The position numbers were made by a program, and so were the translations under genes. Below are positions 8,166-14,626 of a stretch of 14,626 nt of DNA, piece after piece (the stretch's first letter is position 1; each line of letters starts with the position of its first letter). The notes beneath the pieces were generated by a model. The model made no database searches. It saw only the letters and a list, made by a program, of their open reading frames with translations, and was not told where the DNA came from. This DNA comes from Fidelibacterota bacterium SCGC AAA003-L08 (GTDB taxonomy: Bacteria > Fidelibacterota > Marinisomatia > SCGC-AAA003-L08 > D37C17): assembly GCA_000405805.1 (NCBI GenBank), contig ASPJ01000027.1, positions 1 through 14,626 on the forward strand. Reading direction: 5' to 3'.

Positions 8166-9452
8166 TTATGAACTCATGGTATCAAGAAATTCTCGATTAC
8201 TTTTTGTATTTTTTATTTTATTCAGGAAGAATTCCATGGCTTCTACATTAGTCATTGAATCTAACATTTTGCGAATAATCCAGATTCTTGATAAATCTTT
8301 TTTCCCAATCAATTTATCTTCTCGTCGAGTACCAGACCTATTTATATCTATTGATGGATAAATTCGTCTATCAGTTAGCTTCCTATCAAGCACTAACTCC
8401 ATATTCCCAGTACCTTTAAATTCTTCAAAGATCACCTCATCCATTCGACTTCCAGTATCAATTAATGCTGTAGCAACGATTGTTAAACTACCACTAGCTT
8501 CACAGTTTCTTGCAGCACCAAAAAAACGTTTTGGTTTATGAAGTGCATTAGAGTCAACTCCACCAGATAATATTTTTCCACTATGAGGACTAACAGTATT
8601 ATATGCTCTAGCCAATCGCGTTATTGAATCTAATAAAATCACAACGTCATCGCCAGCCTCTACCATACGTTTTGCTTTTTCAATAACCATTTCAGATACT
8701 TGAACATGTCTATCTGCAGGCTCATCAAAAGTAGATGCAACAACTTCAGCTTCTACAGTACGATCCATATCTGTTACTTCTTCAGGGCGCTCATCAATTA
8801 ATAATATAATCAATTTAATATCTGGTGAATTAGTTGTAATGGCATTGGCAATTTTTTGCAATAATATTGTTTTTCCAGTTTTAGGTTGAGCAACAATTAA
8901 ACCCCTTTGGCCCTTTCCTATTGGTGAAAGCATATCAATGACACGTGTTGAATATTCCTTTTCATCCGTTTCTAATCTAATTATTTCTTCTGGATATAAT
9001 GGAGTTAAACTTGCAAAATTAATAATATCACGTGATTTTTCTGGAGGAAAATCATTGATAGTTTCAACTCGTAAAAGTGCAAAAAATCTCTCATTATCTT
9101 TAGGTGGTCTAATTTGTCCTGAAATCAGATGCCCAGTTCTTAAGCGAAATTTTCTTATTTGCGAATGTGATACATATATATCATCAGGCCCAGGCAAATA
9201 GCTAGCATTAGGAGATCTTAAAAATCCATACCCATCAGGCAGAACTTCTAATACACCTGTTGCAAGTATATTGCCTTTTTTCTCGACTTGTTTTTCAAAA
9301 ATGATTTTAATTAATTCTTGTTTACGCAAACCAGAAATTTCTGTTGCATCTAAACTTTTAGCTAATTCTTGTAATTCTTTTACAGTTTTAGAATGTAGTT
9401 CACTAGTACTTGTATGTAATGAGCTAGTTCTTTCTTTTGCATTTTTCTTCAT
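8166..9452 (-). CDS. rho: Transcription termination factor Rho
   Basis: Hexameric RNA-dependent ATPase/translocase that ends untranslated transcripts. The 428 residues (Escherichia coli 419) hold: an N-terminal Rho_N helical domain (about 20-55, [13 protein letters not shown] and [13 protein letters not shown]); the cold-shock-like RNA-binding domain with GYGFLRSP (74-81), [14 protein letters not shown] (87-100) and [13 protein letters not shown] (105-117); the P-loop QPKTGKT (189-195); D-E-R-P-E-E-V at 220-226 with the likely catalytic E221; Walker [10 protein letters not shown] (271-279); the Q loop [21 protein letters not shown] in part at 296-316; and NRSGTRRED (371-379). The glycine-rich or charged N-terminal insertion found in many phyla is absent. 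AAAGGA nine bases upstream supports the start. A 91-base gap separates it from folC, the longest within the run except for none larger, so a promoter may lie there. Confidence 0.98.
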   Translation of the reverse strand: MKKNAKERTSSLHTSTSELHSKTVKELQELAKSLDATEISGLRKQELIKIIFEKQVEKKGNILATGVLEVLPDGYGFLRSPNASYLPGPDDIYVSHSQIRKFRLRTGHLISGQIRPPKDNERFFALLRVETINDFPPEKSRDIINFASLTPLYPEEIIRLETDEKEYSTRVIDMLSPIGKGQRGLIVAQPKTGKTILLQKIANAITTNSPDIKLIILLIDERPEEVTDMDRTVEAEVVASTFDEPADRHVQVSEMVIEKAKRMVEAGDDVVILLDSITRLARAYNTVSPHSGKILSGGVDSNALHKPKRFFGAARNCEASGSLTIVATALIDTGSRMDEVIFEEFKGTGNMELVLDRKLTDRRIYPSIDINRSGTRREDKLIGKKDLSRIWIIRKMLDSMTNVEAMEFFLNKIKNTKSNREFLDTMSS

Positions 9453-9461
9453 GCAGTATTT

Positions 9462-9467
9462 TCCTTT
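9462..9467 (-). promoter_or_regulatory. Ribosome binding site of rho
   Basis: AAAGGA on the minus strand with nine bases to the rho ATG at 9452. It is the best Shine-Dalgarno match in the window and fixes the start. Confidence 0.7.
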
Positions 9468-9499
9468 ATGATATTAAATATTATGTTAAAAATGGAATT

Positions 9500-9526
9500 A
9501 CTATAAGGATAAAACTTCTCTAACAA
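9500..9526 (-). promoter_or_regulatory. Possible rho promoter
   Basis: In the 91-base gap before rho, the minus strand has TTGTTA (9526-9521; four of six matches to TTGACA) and TATAGT (9505-9500; five of six matches to TATAAT). The spacer is 15 bases, shorter than the ideal 17, which lowers confidence. The region is very AT-rich, so chance matches are expected. The gap itself suggests that rho has its own promoter. Confidence 0.2.
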
Positions 9527-9529
9527 ATA

Positions 9530-9545
9530 AATTTATATATAAATT
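9530..9545 (-). repeat. AT-only perfect palindrome at the folC stop
   Basis: A 16-base perfect palindrome, AATTTATATATAAATT, overlaps the last base pairs of folC (stop codon at 9544-9546). It has no G or C and would form only a weak hairpin, so it is a poor terminator. In such AT-rich sequence it could be chance. Confidence 0.35.
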
Positions 9546-10746
9546 ATAGTAAATTAAAAGAAATATTAAATATTTTTGCAACAGCGTCTCCAAGAAAATG
9601 TGTACCAATAATTCCTATAGAATCATTTTTTTGTGCCTTATTGAGTGCATATGTTATAGCTTCATAGTCTGATTTAATGATTTTAATTTTTACTTGATTG
9701 GTAAATTTAGCTTGTAGATCTTTGACTGTCATTGTTCTTTTATTTTTTGTTTCACAAATTATCACTTCATCAAATATATTTTCTATTCGATTAATTTGAG
9801 AATCTATATTTTTTCTTTTTTGAAGTGATATGATTAATGTTTTATTTCCAGTTGCCAATGTTTTATAAAAATTAATAAAGCTAGTGATACCTGATTCATT
9901 ATGTGCAACATCAAAGATAATTAAAGGTTGGTTCATGATAATCTGATTTCTCCCATGCCACTTAACACTTTGGAGACCTTTTTCTATGAATATTGGATTT
10001 AATTTAGGCTTTAAAGTATTAATAACTACCCGTGCTAGATGAGCATTATTCAGTTGGACGGTTCCTTTCAAACCAATATCATTAAATGAATGTGTTAAAT
10101 TATTACTAATAATTAAGGGAGAATTTTTCTTCATACATTCTGATTCAATAATTCTTTGGATCTCTTTGTTGCTATGTTGAATAGTTACACAAGGGGTGTT
10201 TGGTTTAATAATCCCAACTTTTTCTTTGGTAATTTTTGCTAATGTATCACCCAGTATTTCTGTATGATCTAATGATATAGATGTAATTACACTGATTCGA
10301 GGATTACAAATACTTACACTATCCAACCGTCCTCCAAGTCCTGTCTCCATAATTGCATAATCAACTTTCATTTTTTGAAAATACCAAAATGCCATAATAG
10401 TAATTGTTTCAAAGAATGAAGCATCATTTTTTTTAATTTTTGTTTTATATAAGCGAATATATTCTTTGATCTCATCATCTGGTATAGGTTTCCCATTAAT
10501 TCTAATGCGTTCATTAATATGTATTAAATGTGGTGATGTAAATAGCCCAACTTTATAATTAGCATTATTTAATATATTGGCAATCATTGCACAGGTAGAT
10601 CCTTTTCCATTAGTCCCTGCAACCTGTATGATATGTAAGTTTTGATGAGGGTCACCACATGCTTTACTCAAATTCTTAGTTCGTTCCAGACCTAATTTTA
10701 TCCCCTTACTTTCAATGGACAATAGATATTGAATTTCAGGAATCAT
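9544..10746 (-). CDS. folC: Folylpolyglutamate synthase / dihydrofolate synthase
   Basis: Mur-ligase-family enzyme that adds glutamate to dihydropteroate and/or to folates using ATP, keeping folate cofactors in the cell. The 400 residues show: the P-loop GTNGKGS (44-50); GLFTSPHLIHINERIRI (67-83) with the omega-loop histidine region; METGLGGRLD (133-142); SLDHTEILGDTL (158-169); TKEKVGIIKP (173-182), with K176 at the place of the carbamylated lysine of the family; and HGRNQII (264-270) and FDVAHNESG (278-286) in the C-terminal domain. After GGRLD the usual A-T-N or S-T-N is replaced by S-V-S. The start is six bases after the murI stop with no Shine-Dalgarno sequence. The family is secure; whether it has one or both activities cannot be read from sequence. 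Confidence 0.94.
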   Translation of the reverse strand: MIPEIQYLLSIESKGIKLGLERTKNLSKACGDPHQNLHIIQVAGTNGKGSTCAMIANILNNANYKVGLFTSPHLIHINERIRINGKPIPDDEIKEYIRLYKTKIKKNDASFFETITIMAFWYFQKMKVDYAIMETGLGGRLDSVSICNPRISVITSISLDHTEILGDTLAKITKEKVGIIKPNTPCVTIQHSNKEIQRIIESECMKKNSPLIISNNLTHSFNDIGLKGTVQLNNAHLARVVINTLKPKLNPIFIEKGLQSVKWHGRNQIIMNQPLIIFDVAHNESGITSFINFYKTLATGNKTLIISLQKRKNIDSQINRIENIFDEVIICETKNKRTMTVKDLQAKFTNQVKIKIIKSDYEAITYALNKAQKNDSIGIIGTHFLGDAVAKIFNISFNLL

Positions 10747-10752
10747 TAATTA

Positions 10753-11568
10753 TTATAATTCACAGACTTGGATATTAAGAATTTCATCATTTAAAAATTT
10801 TGACCCTAATTTTTTAAATTTTTCAGGAGAGTCAGATACATAAAAGCATGTTGAAGGATTTGAATTTTTATTTAAACATTCATTTTTTTCCAAATAAGTT
10901 GCCAATGTTTTAGCAAGAGGTTGCCCTGATGAGATTAATTTCATTTTATCTGATATTACCGTCTTAATCATATTACTTATTATTGGATAATGCGTACACC
11001 CCAATATGATTGTATCTATGTTTGATTGTAGCATTGGATTTAAATATAATTTAACTACTGCATGTGCTATAGTAGTATTCTCCAACCCCTCTTCAATAAT
11101 TGGAACTAACAGAGGAGATGCAGTTTGCATTGTAGTAATCTCAGCATTAATATTTTCAATTTTGTTTTTATAAATTTGCGAATTGATTGTTGTATGTGTA
11201 CCTATAATCCCAATATGATTTGTTTGTGTTTTTTTAATAGCATTGAGAATCGCAGGAGTAACAACTTCAAAGATAGGCAAATTAGTCATGCTTCGTATTA
11301 CATCAATTGCAACAGATGAAGCTGAATTACATGCTATAATAATAGCTTTTACATTCTTTGATAATAAAAATTGAACTATTTTTTTGGAATATTCTATAAT
11401 ATTTTGATTGCTTTTTGAACCATATGGGAGATGCGCCGTATCACCAAAGTATATATACTCTTCATTAGGTAAAATTTTCTTTAATTCGTGTAGCACAGTT
11501 AGACCACCTAATCCACTATCAAAAATACCAATTGGGGAGTTATTAATCTTCGATAACTGATTTTTCAT
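10753..11568 (-). CDS. murI: Glutamate racemase
   Basis: Cofactor-independent racemase that makes D-glutamate for peptidoglycan precursors in the cytosol. The 271 residues carry both halves of the active site: GIFDSGLGGLTV (14-25), YFGDTAHLPYG (40-50), the first catalytic cysteine C80 in IACNSAS, GIIGTHTT (120-127), and the second catalytic cysteine C191 in GCTHYP (190-195). The gene overlaps the end of the amidase gene by 26 bases. An AAGGA inside the amidase coding sequence, five bases before the ATG, supports this start, and little is left before the conserved GIFDSG if a later start is used. Its place beside amidase and ftsB fits a cell-wall gene cluster. Confidence 0.97.
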   Translation of the reverse strand: MKNQLSKINNSPIGIFDSGLGGLTVLHELKKILPNEEYIYFGDTAHLPYGSKSNQNIIEYSKKIVQFLLSKNVKAIIIACNSASSVAIDVIRSMTNLPIFEVVTPAILNAIKKTQTNHIGIIGTHTTINSQIYKNKIENINAEITTMQTASPLLVPIIEEGLENTTIAHAVVKLYLNPMLQSNIDTIILGCTHYPIISNMIKTVISDKMKLISSGQPLAKTLATYLEKNECLNKNSNPSTCFYVSDSPEKFKKLGSKFLNDEILNIQVCEL

Positions 11569-13081
11569 ATTGTTCCTTATAAGTTTTAATAGCTCGGAAA
11601 ATTGCTGCGGCCATTTTTTGCCTATACTGTGCTTTACTTAATAATCGCACATCCTTTTTATTACTTACGAAGCCAAGCTCAATTAATATATTAGGCATCT
11701 CTGCACCAACTAAAACATGAAATCCTGCTTGTTTTACTCCTCTATTTTTTATATTTAATACTCTATCTAATTGTATTTGTACCTGTGAAGCTAAGAACTC
11801 ACTTTCTTTAATAATTTGATTTTGTACAATTGACCCCATGATGTGTTCTTCATCAGTAAAATCTTTATATCTATGTTGATCAGCTTCTAATTGAATTACT
11901 GCATTTTCTCGTTTAACTATTTCAATAGCATCATCCCATTTCCCAGGTCTTAATAGATATGTTTCAAATCCACTGGCTTTATGCGATTTTTTTGCTGAAT
12001 TTGCATGTAAACTAATAAATAATTTGCCATTTGATTCATTCGCAATTCTAGTCCTTTTATATAACGGAACGAAGGTGTCATCATCTCGTGTATAAATAAC
12101 TGTTACTCCTAAATTTTGTTCTAATAGGGCCCCTAATTTTCTTGCTACATCTAGCGTGATTGTTTTTTCTTTTATACCGCCAATCCCAACTGCGCCAGGA
12201 TCTTTTCCACCATGTCCTGCATCAATAACAATTGTATCTAATAACCATTTTTCTCCTCTTTCTTTTATTATGGCAATATTTTCTTCTGTATTCATTCGGA
12301 TATTAATATTGATATAATCATCACTAGAATTTATTTGAAATTCATCAATATCTTCATTGATTAGAAAGGATATTTGTGCAGATTCAATATTTTGTATACA
12401 TCGAATACGCTTAACTGGATATTTTTTTTTGGCATTAACAATTTTTGCAGAATCGATTATGCCCCCTGGTATAGTTATACTTAACCATCCTTGTGAAATT
12501 GCACCAGAAATAATATTATCATTAAATTTCTGTCTAGTATCAATATGGATAATCATTCCATTGGTTTTATTCTTGATTGCTACATCATCAATATTAATAG
12601 TTCTTTGAGTATATATTATGAAGTGCTTATTAGATGTATCAATAAACCCAATGGGACCTGAAATATTTTTCATTGTATTTAAAAATGCATTTATAGGTAT
12701 TAAAAAATCATTATTTTGGTAAAGTATAGGTAAAAATAAGTGATAAATTTTTTCATTTACTATTATAAAAGATGAATTTTGAGATATGACAATATTTTTT
12801 GATTGGGTTGATTTTATTGAAAGTTTTTTTTTATTTTCATTAAAGTAAATATCAGCTTGATTAGCCCGGGCGTATTCATAGGCTGATATATAATGGTTAT
12901 TATTAACCTTATAAATAGGAATTTTTATTTGTTGCGCTACCGTTTGAGCAAATAGTGGAGTTAGGCAAAACAATATATATATGCTGCTAATAAGAAGTAT
13001 TTTTGAGATATATTGTTCAGATATATTTAGTTTATTTTTGCTGAGTATATTTTTGATCTTCAACTCTATATATTTTTTCAC
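11543..13081 (-). CDS. N-acetylmuramoyl-L-alanine amidase (AmiC-like, secreted)
   Basis: Zinc amidase cleaving the amide bond between muramic acid and the stem peptide, probably at the septum outside the inner membrane. Numbered from the GTG at 13081 (512 residues): basic region, hydrophobic core (about 26-45, ILLISSIYILFCLTPLFA) and a likely cleavage after PLFA; a copper-amine-oxidase-N-like domain (about 52-160); an AMIN-type domain (about 170-263); and Amidase_3 (about 282-505) with zinc ligands H290 (IDAGHGGKDPGA), E305 (IKEKTIT) and H359 (SLHANS), and catalytic E468 (ILIELGF). A helical insertion at about 377-427 contains KRENAVIQLEAD and resembles the autoinhibitory insert of regulated amidases. 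The start is uncertain: the ATG at 13138 overlaps ftsB by 107 bases, the GTG at 13081 by 50, and a TTG at 13063 by 32. None has a convincing ribosome binding site. Confidence 0.92.
   Translation of the reverse strand: MKKYIELKIKNILSKNKLNISEQYISKILLISSIYILFCLTPLFAQTVAQQIKIPIYKVNNNHYISAYEYARANQADIYFNENKKKLSIKSTQSKNIVISQNSSFIIVNEKIYHLFLPILYQNNDFLIPINAFLNTMKNISGPIGFIDTSNKHFIIYTQRTINIDDVAIKNKTNGMIIHIDTRQKFNDNIISGAISQGWLSITIPGGIIDSAKIVNAKKKYPVKRIRCIQNIESAQISFLINEDIDEFQINSSDDYININIRMNTEENIAIIKERGEKWLLDTIVIDAGHGGKDPGAVGIGGIKEKTITLDVARKLGALLEQNLGVTVIYTRDDDTFVPLYKRTRIANESNGKLFISLHANSAKKSHKASGFETYLLRPGKWDDAIEIVKRENAVIQLEADQHRYKDFTDEEHIMGSIVQNQIIKESEFLASQVQIQLDRVLNIKNRGVKQAGFHVLVGAEMPNILIELGFVSNKKDVRLLSKAQYRQKMAAAIFRAIKTYKEQYEKSVIED
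11574..11578 (-). promoter_or_regulatory. Ribosome binding site of murI inside the amidase gene
   Basis: AAGGA on the minus strand, five bases before the murI ATG at 11568, lying within the amidase coding sequence. It supports the 26-base gene overlap as real. Confidence 0.7.
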
Positions 13082-13307
13082 CTTCTTCAGCCATAAGAAA
13101 TTCTTCTCTAGCAATTTTTTTAATGTATTCGGAATCATTTTCTAATTTATCTATTTCATCTGTCAATTTAGTAATTTGTGCATATTGTTGATTCAATTCA
13201 CTTTGTTCTACTTTATCATCATTATATAAAGATATTAATGTGATAATACCCACTTCATTAAATACCAGGAAACCTAACCCTACAATGAATATGACTATTT
13301 TAATCAT
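13032..13307 (-). CDS. Septum formation initiator protein, FtsB/DivIC family
   Basis: Small bitopic division protein that, in known systems, joins FtsL and FtsQ/DivIB and helps activate septal peptidoglycan synthesis. The 91 residues contain one hydrophobic N-terminal segment (about 3-27), a coiled-coil stretch (about 32-60, ELNQQYAQITKLTDEIDKLEND) and the family's C-terminal signature SEYIKKIAREEFLMAEEGEKIYRV, of which the core YIKKIAREEF is at 61-70 and GEKIYR at 76-81. It starts five bases after the eno stop without a Shine-Dalgarno sequence. The eno-ftsB pairing is common in bacteria. FtsB and DivIC cannot be told apart by sequence alone. Its last 16-36 codons are also open in the frame of the amidase gene that follows. 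Confidence 0.9.
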   Translation of the reverse strand: MIKIVIFIVGLGFLVFNEVGIITLISLYNDDKVEQSELNQQYAQITKLTDEIDKLENDSEYIKKIAREEFLMAEEGEKIYRVEDQKYTQQK

Positions 13308-13312
13308 AAAGG

Positions 13313-14596
13313 TTATGATTTTAAAACATTTATGAACTCAGTATTCTGATTATTACTCAGCAAATGTTCCTCTATCCGTATTAGTTGGTTATATTTTGCT
13401 ATTCTATCTGTTCTACATAATGAACCTGTTTTAATTTGGCCTGATGAAACAGCGACAGAAAAATCAGCAATAAAAGTATCTTCTGTTTCTCCAGAACGAT
13501 GTGATATAATGTAATTAAAATCTGCATTTTTTGCTATTTCTATAGTGTTTAAAGTTTCAGAAACTGTGCCAATTTGATTTAACTTAATTAATATGGCATT
13601 CATTGCAGATTGATCGATGGCTTTATTTAAACGAATAGGATTTGTAACAGTTAAATCATCACCAACCAATTGCACAGTATTACCTAAAGCATTTTGCATA
13701 TTCACCCAGCCATTCCAATCATTCTCATCAAGCCCATCTTCAATTGAAACTATTGGATATTTAGCGCATAATTCTATGTAGTATTGAATCATTTCATCCG
13801 AATTTAGTTCCTTATTTTCTGAATTTAATATGTATTTAGTAGTAGCTCTATTATATAGCTCACTTGCTGCGACATCGAGTGCAATATTAATTTGAGTATT
13901 AATTTTATAGTTTGCTTTATCAATAGCTAATAAAATAATTTCTATAGCTTCCTCATTGGATTTCAAGTTTGGAGCAAACCCACCTTCATCTCCAACAGCA
14001 GTATTTAACCCTTTAGATTTTAATATAGTTTTTAAATTATGGAAAATTTCTGTTCCCATTTGGAGTGCTTCTGAAAATGATTCTGCACCATTAGGATAAA
14101 TCATAAATTCCTGAATATCTACATTATTATCAGCATGGCTACCACCATTTATAATATTCATCATAGGAATAGGCATTCGGTATATACCCCCATTATGTAA
14201 ATATTCATATAATTCCATATTATTACATACTGCAGCAGCCTTAACAATAGACATAGATACTCCAAGTATGGCATTTGCACCTAGACTAGATTTATTTGGG
14301 GTATTATCCAATTCAATCATTTGCTTATCAATTGATTGATAGTCATTTGGATTTTGGCCAATAATAGTTGGAGCAATTATTTTATTAATATTATTAATGG
14401 CAGATAGAACGGATTTGCCCATATAGGACTTTTGATTATCTCTAATCTCGACTGCCTCATATTCTCCTGTTGATGCACCGCTTGGAACTGCAGCTCTACC
14501 AAGTGTTCCATCCTCTAGGAGTGTATCAACTTCAACTGTAGGGTTTCCCCTGGAGTCTAATATCTGTCTGGCATGTATTGATTTTATTGCGGACAT
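13313..14596 (-). CDS. eno: Enolase (phosphopyruvate hydratase)
   Basis: Glycolytic enzyme that interconverts 2-phosphoglycerate and phosphoenolpyruvate, Mg-dependent. Starting at the ATG at 14596 gives 427 residues, and the N-terminus [21 protein letters not shown] then lines up with Escherichia coli enolase residue for residue (its SRGNPT begins at 15). An in-frame ATG at 14608 would add M-R-K-I. Key residues in this numbering: GDEGGFAPN with E204/E205, Mg ligands D241 (ALDVAAS), E286 (SIEDG) and D313 (GDDLT), the base K338 (LIKLNQ), and [10 protein letters not shown] (365-374) near the C-terminus. It is the first gene of the minus-strand run in this window; only 18-30 upstream bases are visible, including a TATAAT at 14612-14607. 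Confidence 0.97.
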   Translation of the reverse strand: MSAIKSIHARQILDSRGNPTVEVDTLLEDGTLGRAAVPSGASTGEYEAVEIRDNQKSYMGKSVLSAINNINKIIAPTIIGQNPNDYQSIDKQMIELDNTPNKSSLGANAILGVSMSIVKAAAVCNNMELYEYLHNGGIYRMPIPMMNIINGGSHADNNVDIQEFMIYPNGAESFSEALQMGTEIFHNLKTILKSKGLNTAVGDEGGFAPNLKSNEEAIEIILLAIDKANYKINTQINIALDVAASELYNRATTKYILNSENKELNSDEMIQYYIELCAKYPIVSIEDGLDENDWNGWVNMQNALGNTVQLVGDDLTVTNPIRLNKAIDQSAMNAILIKLNQIGTVSETLNTIEIAKNADFNYIISHRSGETEDTFIADFSVAVSSGQIKTGSLCRTDRIAKYNQLIRIEEHLLSNNQNTEFINVLKS

Positions 14597-14626
14597 AATT
14601 TTTCTCATTATATATATTCAAATTTA

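Noticed and set aside
8938..9201. Open frame on the plus strand opposite rho (87 codons)
   Set aside because: Lies across the RNA-binding domain of rho, whose conservation explains the open frame.
9530..9545. AT palindrome as a terminator for folC
   Set aside because: The stem has no G-C pair and no T-run follows it, so it is too weak for intrinsic termination; kept only as a repeat.
1..14626. tRNA, rRNA, CRISPR array, insertion sequence, toxin-antitoxin or defence genes
   Set aside because: None seen: coding sequence fills nearly the whole window, all genes fall in core families, and no repeated units or transposase motifs are present.

Overview
The window is a gene-dense, AT-rich (roughly 30% G+C by eye) piece of a bacterial chromosome. 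It carries thirteen protein genes, all housekeeping or core-conserved. No RNA gene, mobile element, CRISPR array or phage gene is visible, and no gap between genes exceeds about 100 bases. The likely source is an uncultivated, streamlined bacterium. The amidase has a 'KRENAVIQLEAD' insertion of the kind I associate with Bacteroidota-like (FCB group) enzymes. Rho, however, is compact and lacks the long N-terminal insertion usual in Bacteroidota. An FCB-related marine lineage such as Marinimicrobia (SAR406) would fit, but this is inference and needs a phylogeny.

Layout. On the plus strand, dnaE (its 5' end lies outside the window) is followed after three bases by dtd. The rest of the window is one long run on the minus strand, read from right to left: eno, an ftsB/divIC-like gene, an N-acetylmuramoyl-L-alanine amidase, murI, folC, rho, a class I aspartate aminotransferase, rpmB, rpmE2, a DUF1385 membrane protein, prfA and prmC. 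The two blocks converge at 3410-3413, where the stop codons of dtd and prmC overlap within a TTAA.

How the genes work together. eno, ftsB, amidase and murI bring together glycolysis, septum assembly, septal peptidoglycan cleavage and D-glutamate supply. folC provides polyglutamylated folate. rho terminates transcription. The aminotransferase feeds amino-acid metabolism. rpmB and rpmE2 encode zinc-free versions of ribosomal proteins L28 and L31. DUF1385, prfA and prmC form a translation-termination module: release factor 1, the enzyme that methylates its GGQ glutamine, and an uncharacterised membrane protein often found next to them.

Regulation. The clearest regulatory element is a strong intrinsic terminator at 6331-6364, after rpmE2. 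It ends only five bases before the DUF1385 start codon, so the DUF1385-prfA-prmC genes must be expressed by read-through or from a promoter whose transcript contains the hairpin. Shine-Dalgarno sequences are clear for rho, murI, rpmB and rpmE2 but absent or weak at most of the tightly packed junctions.

I looked for an undescribed system and do not see one. The most open question is the DUF1385 protein and how its gene is expressed.
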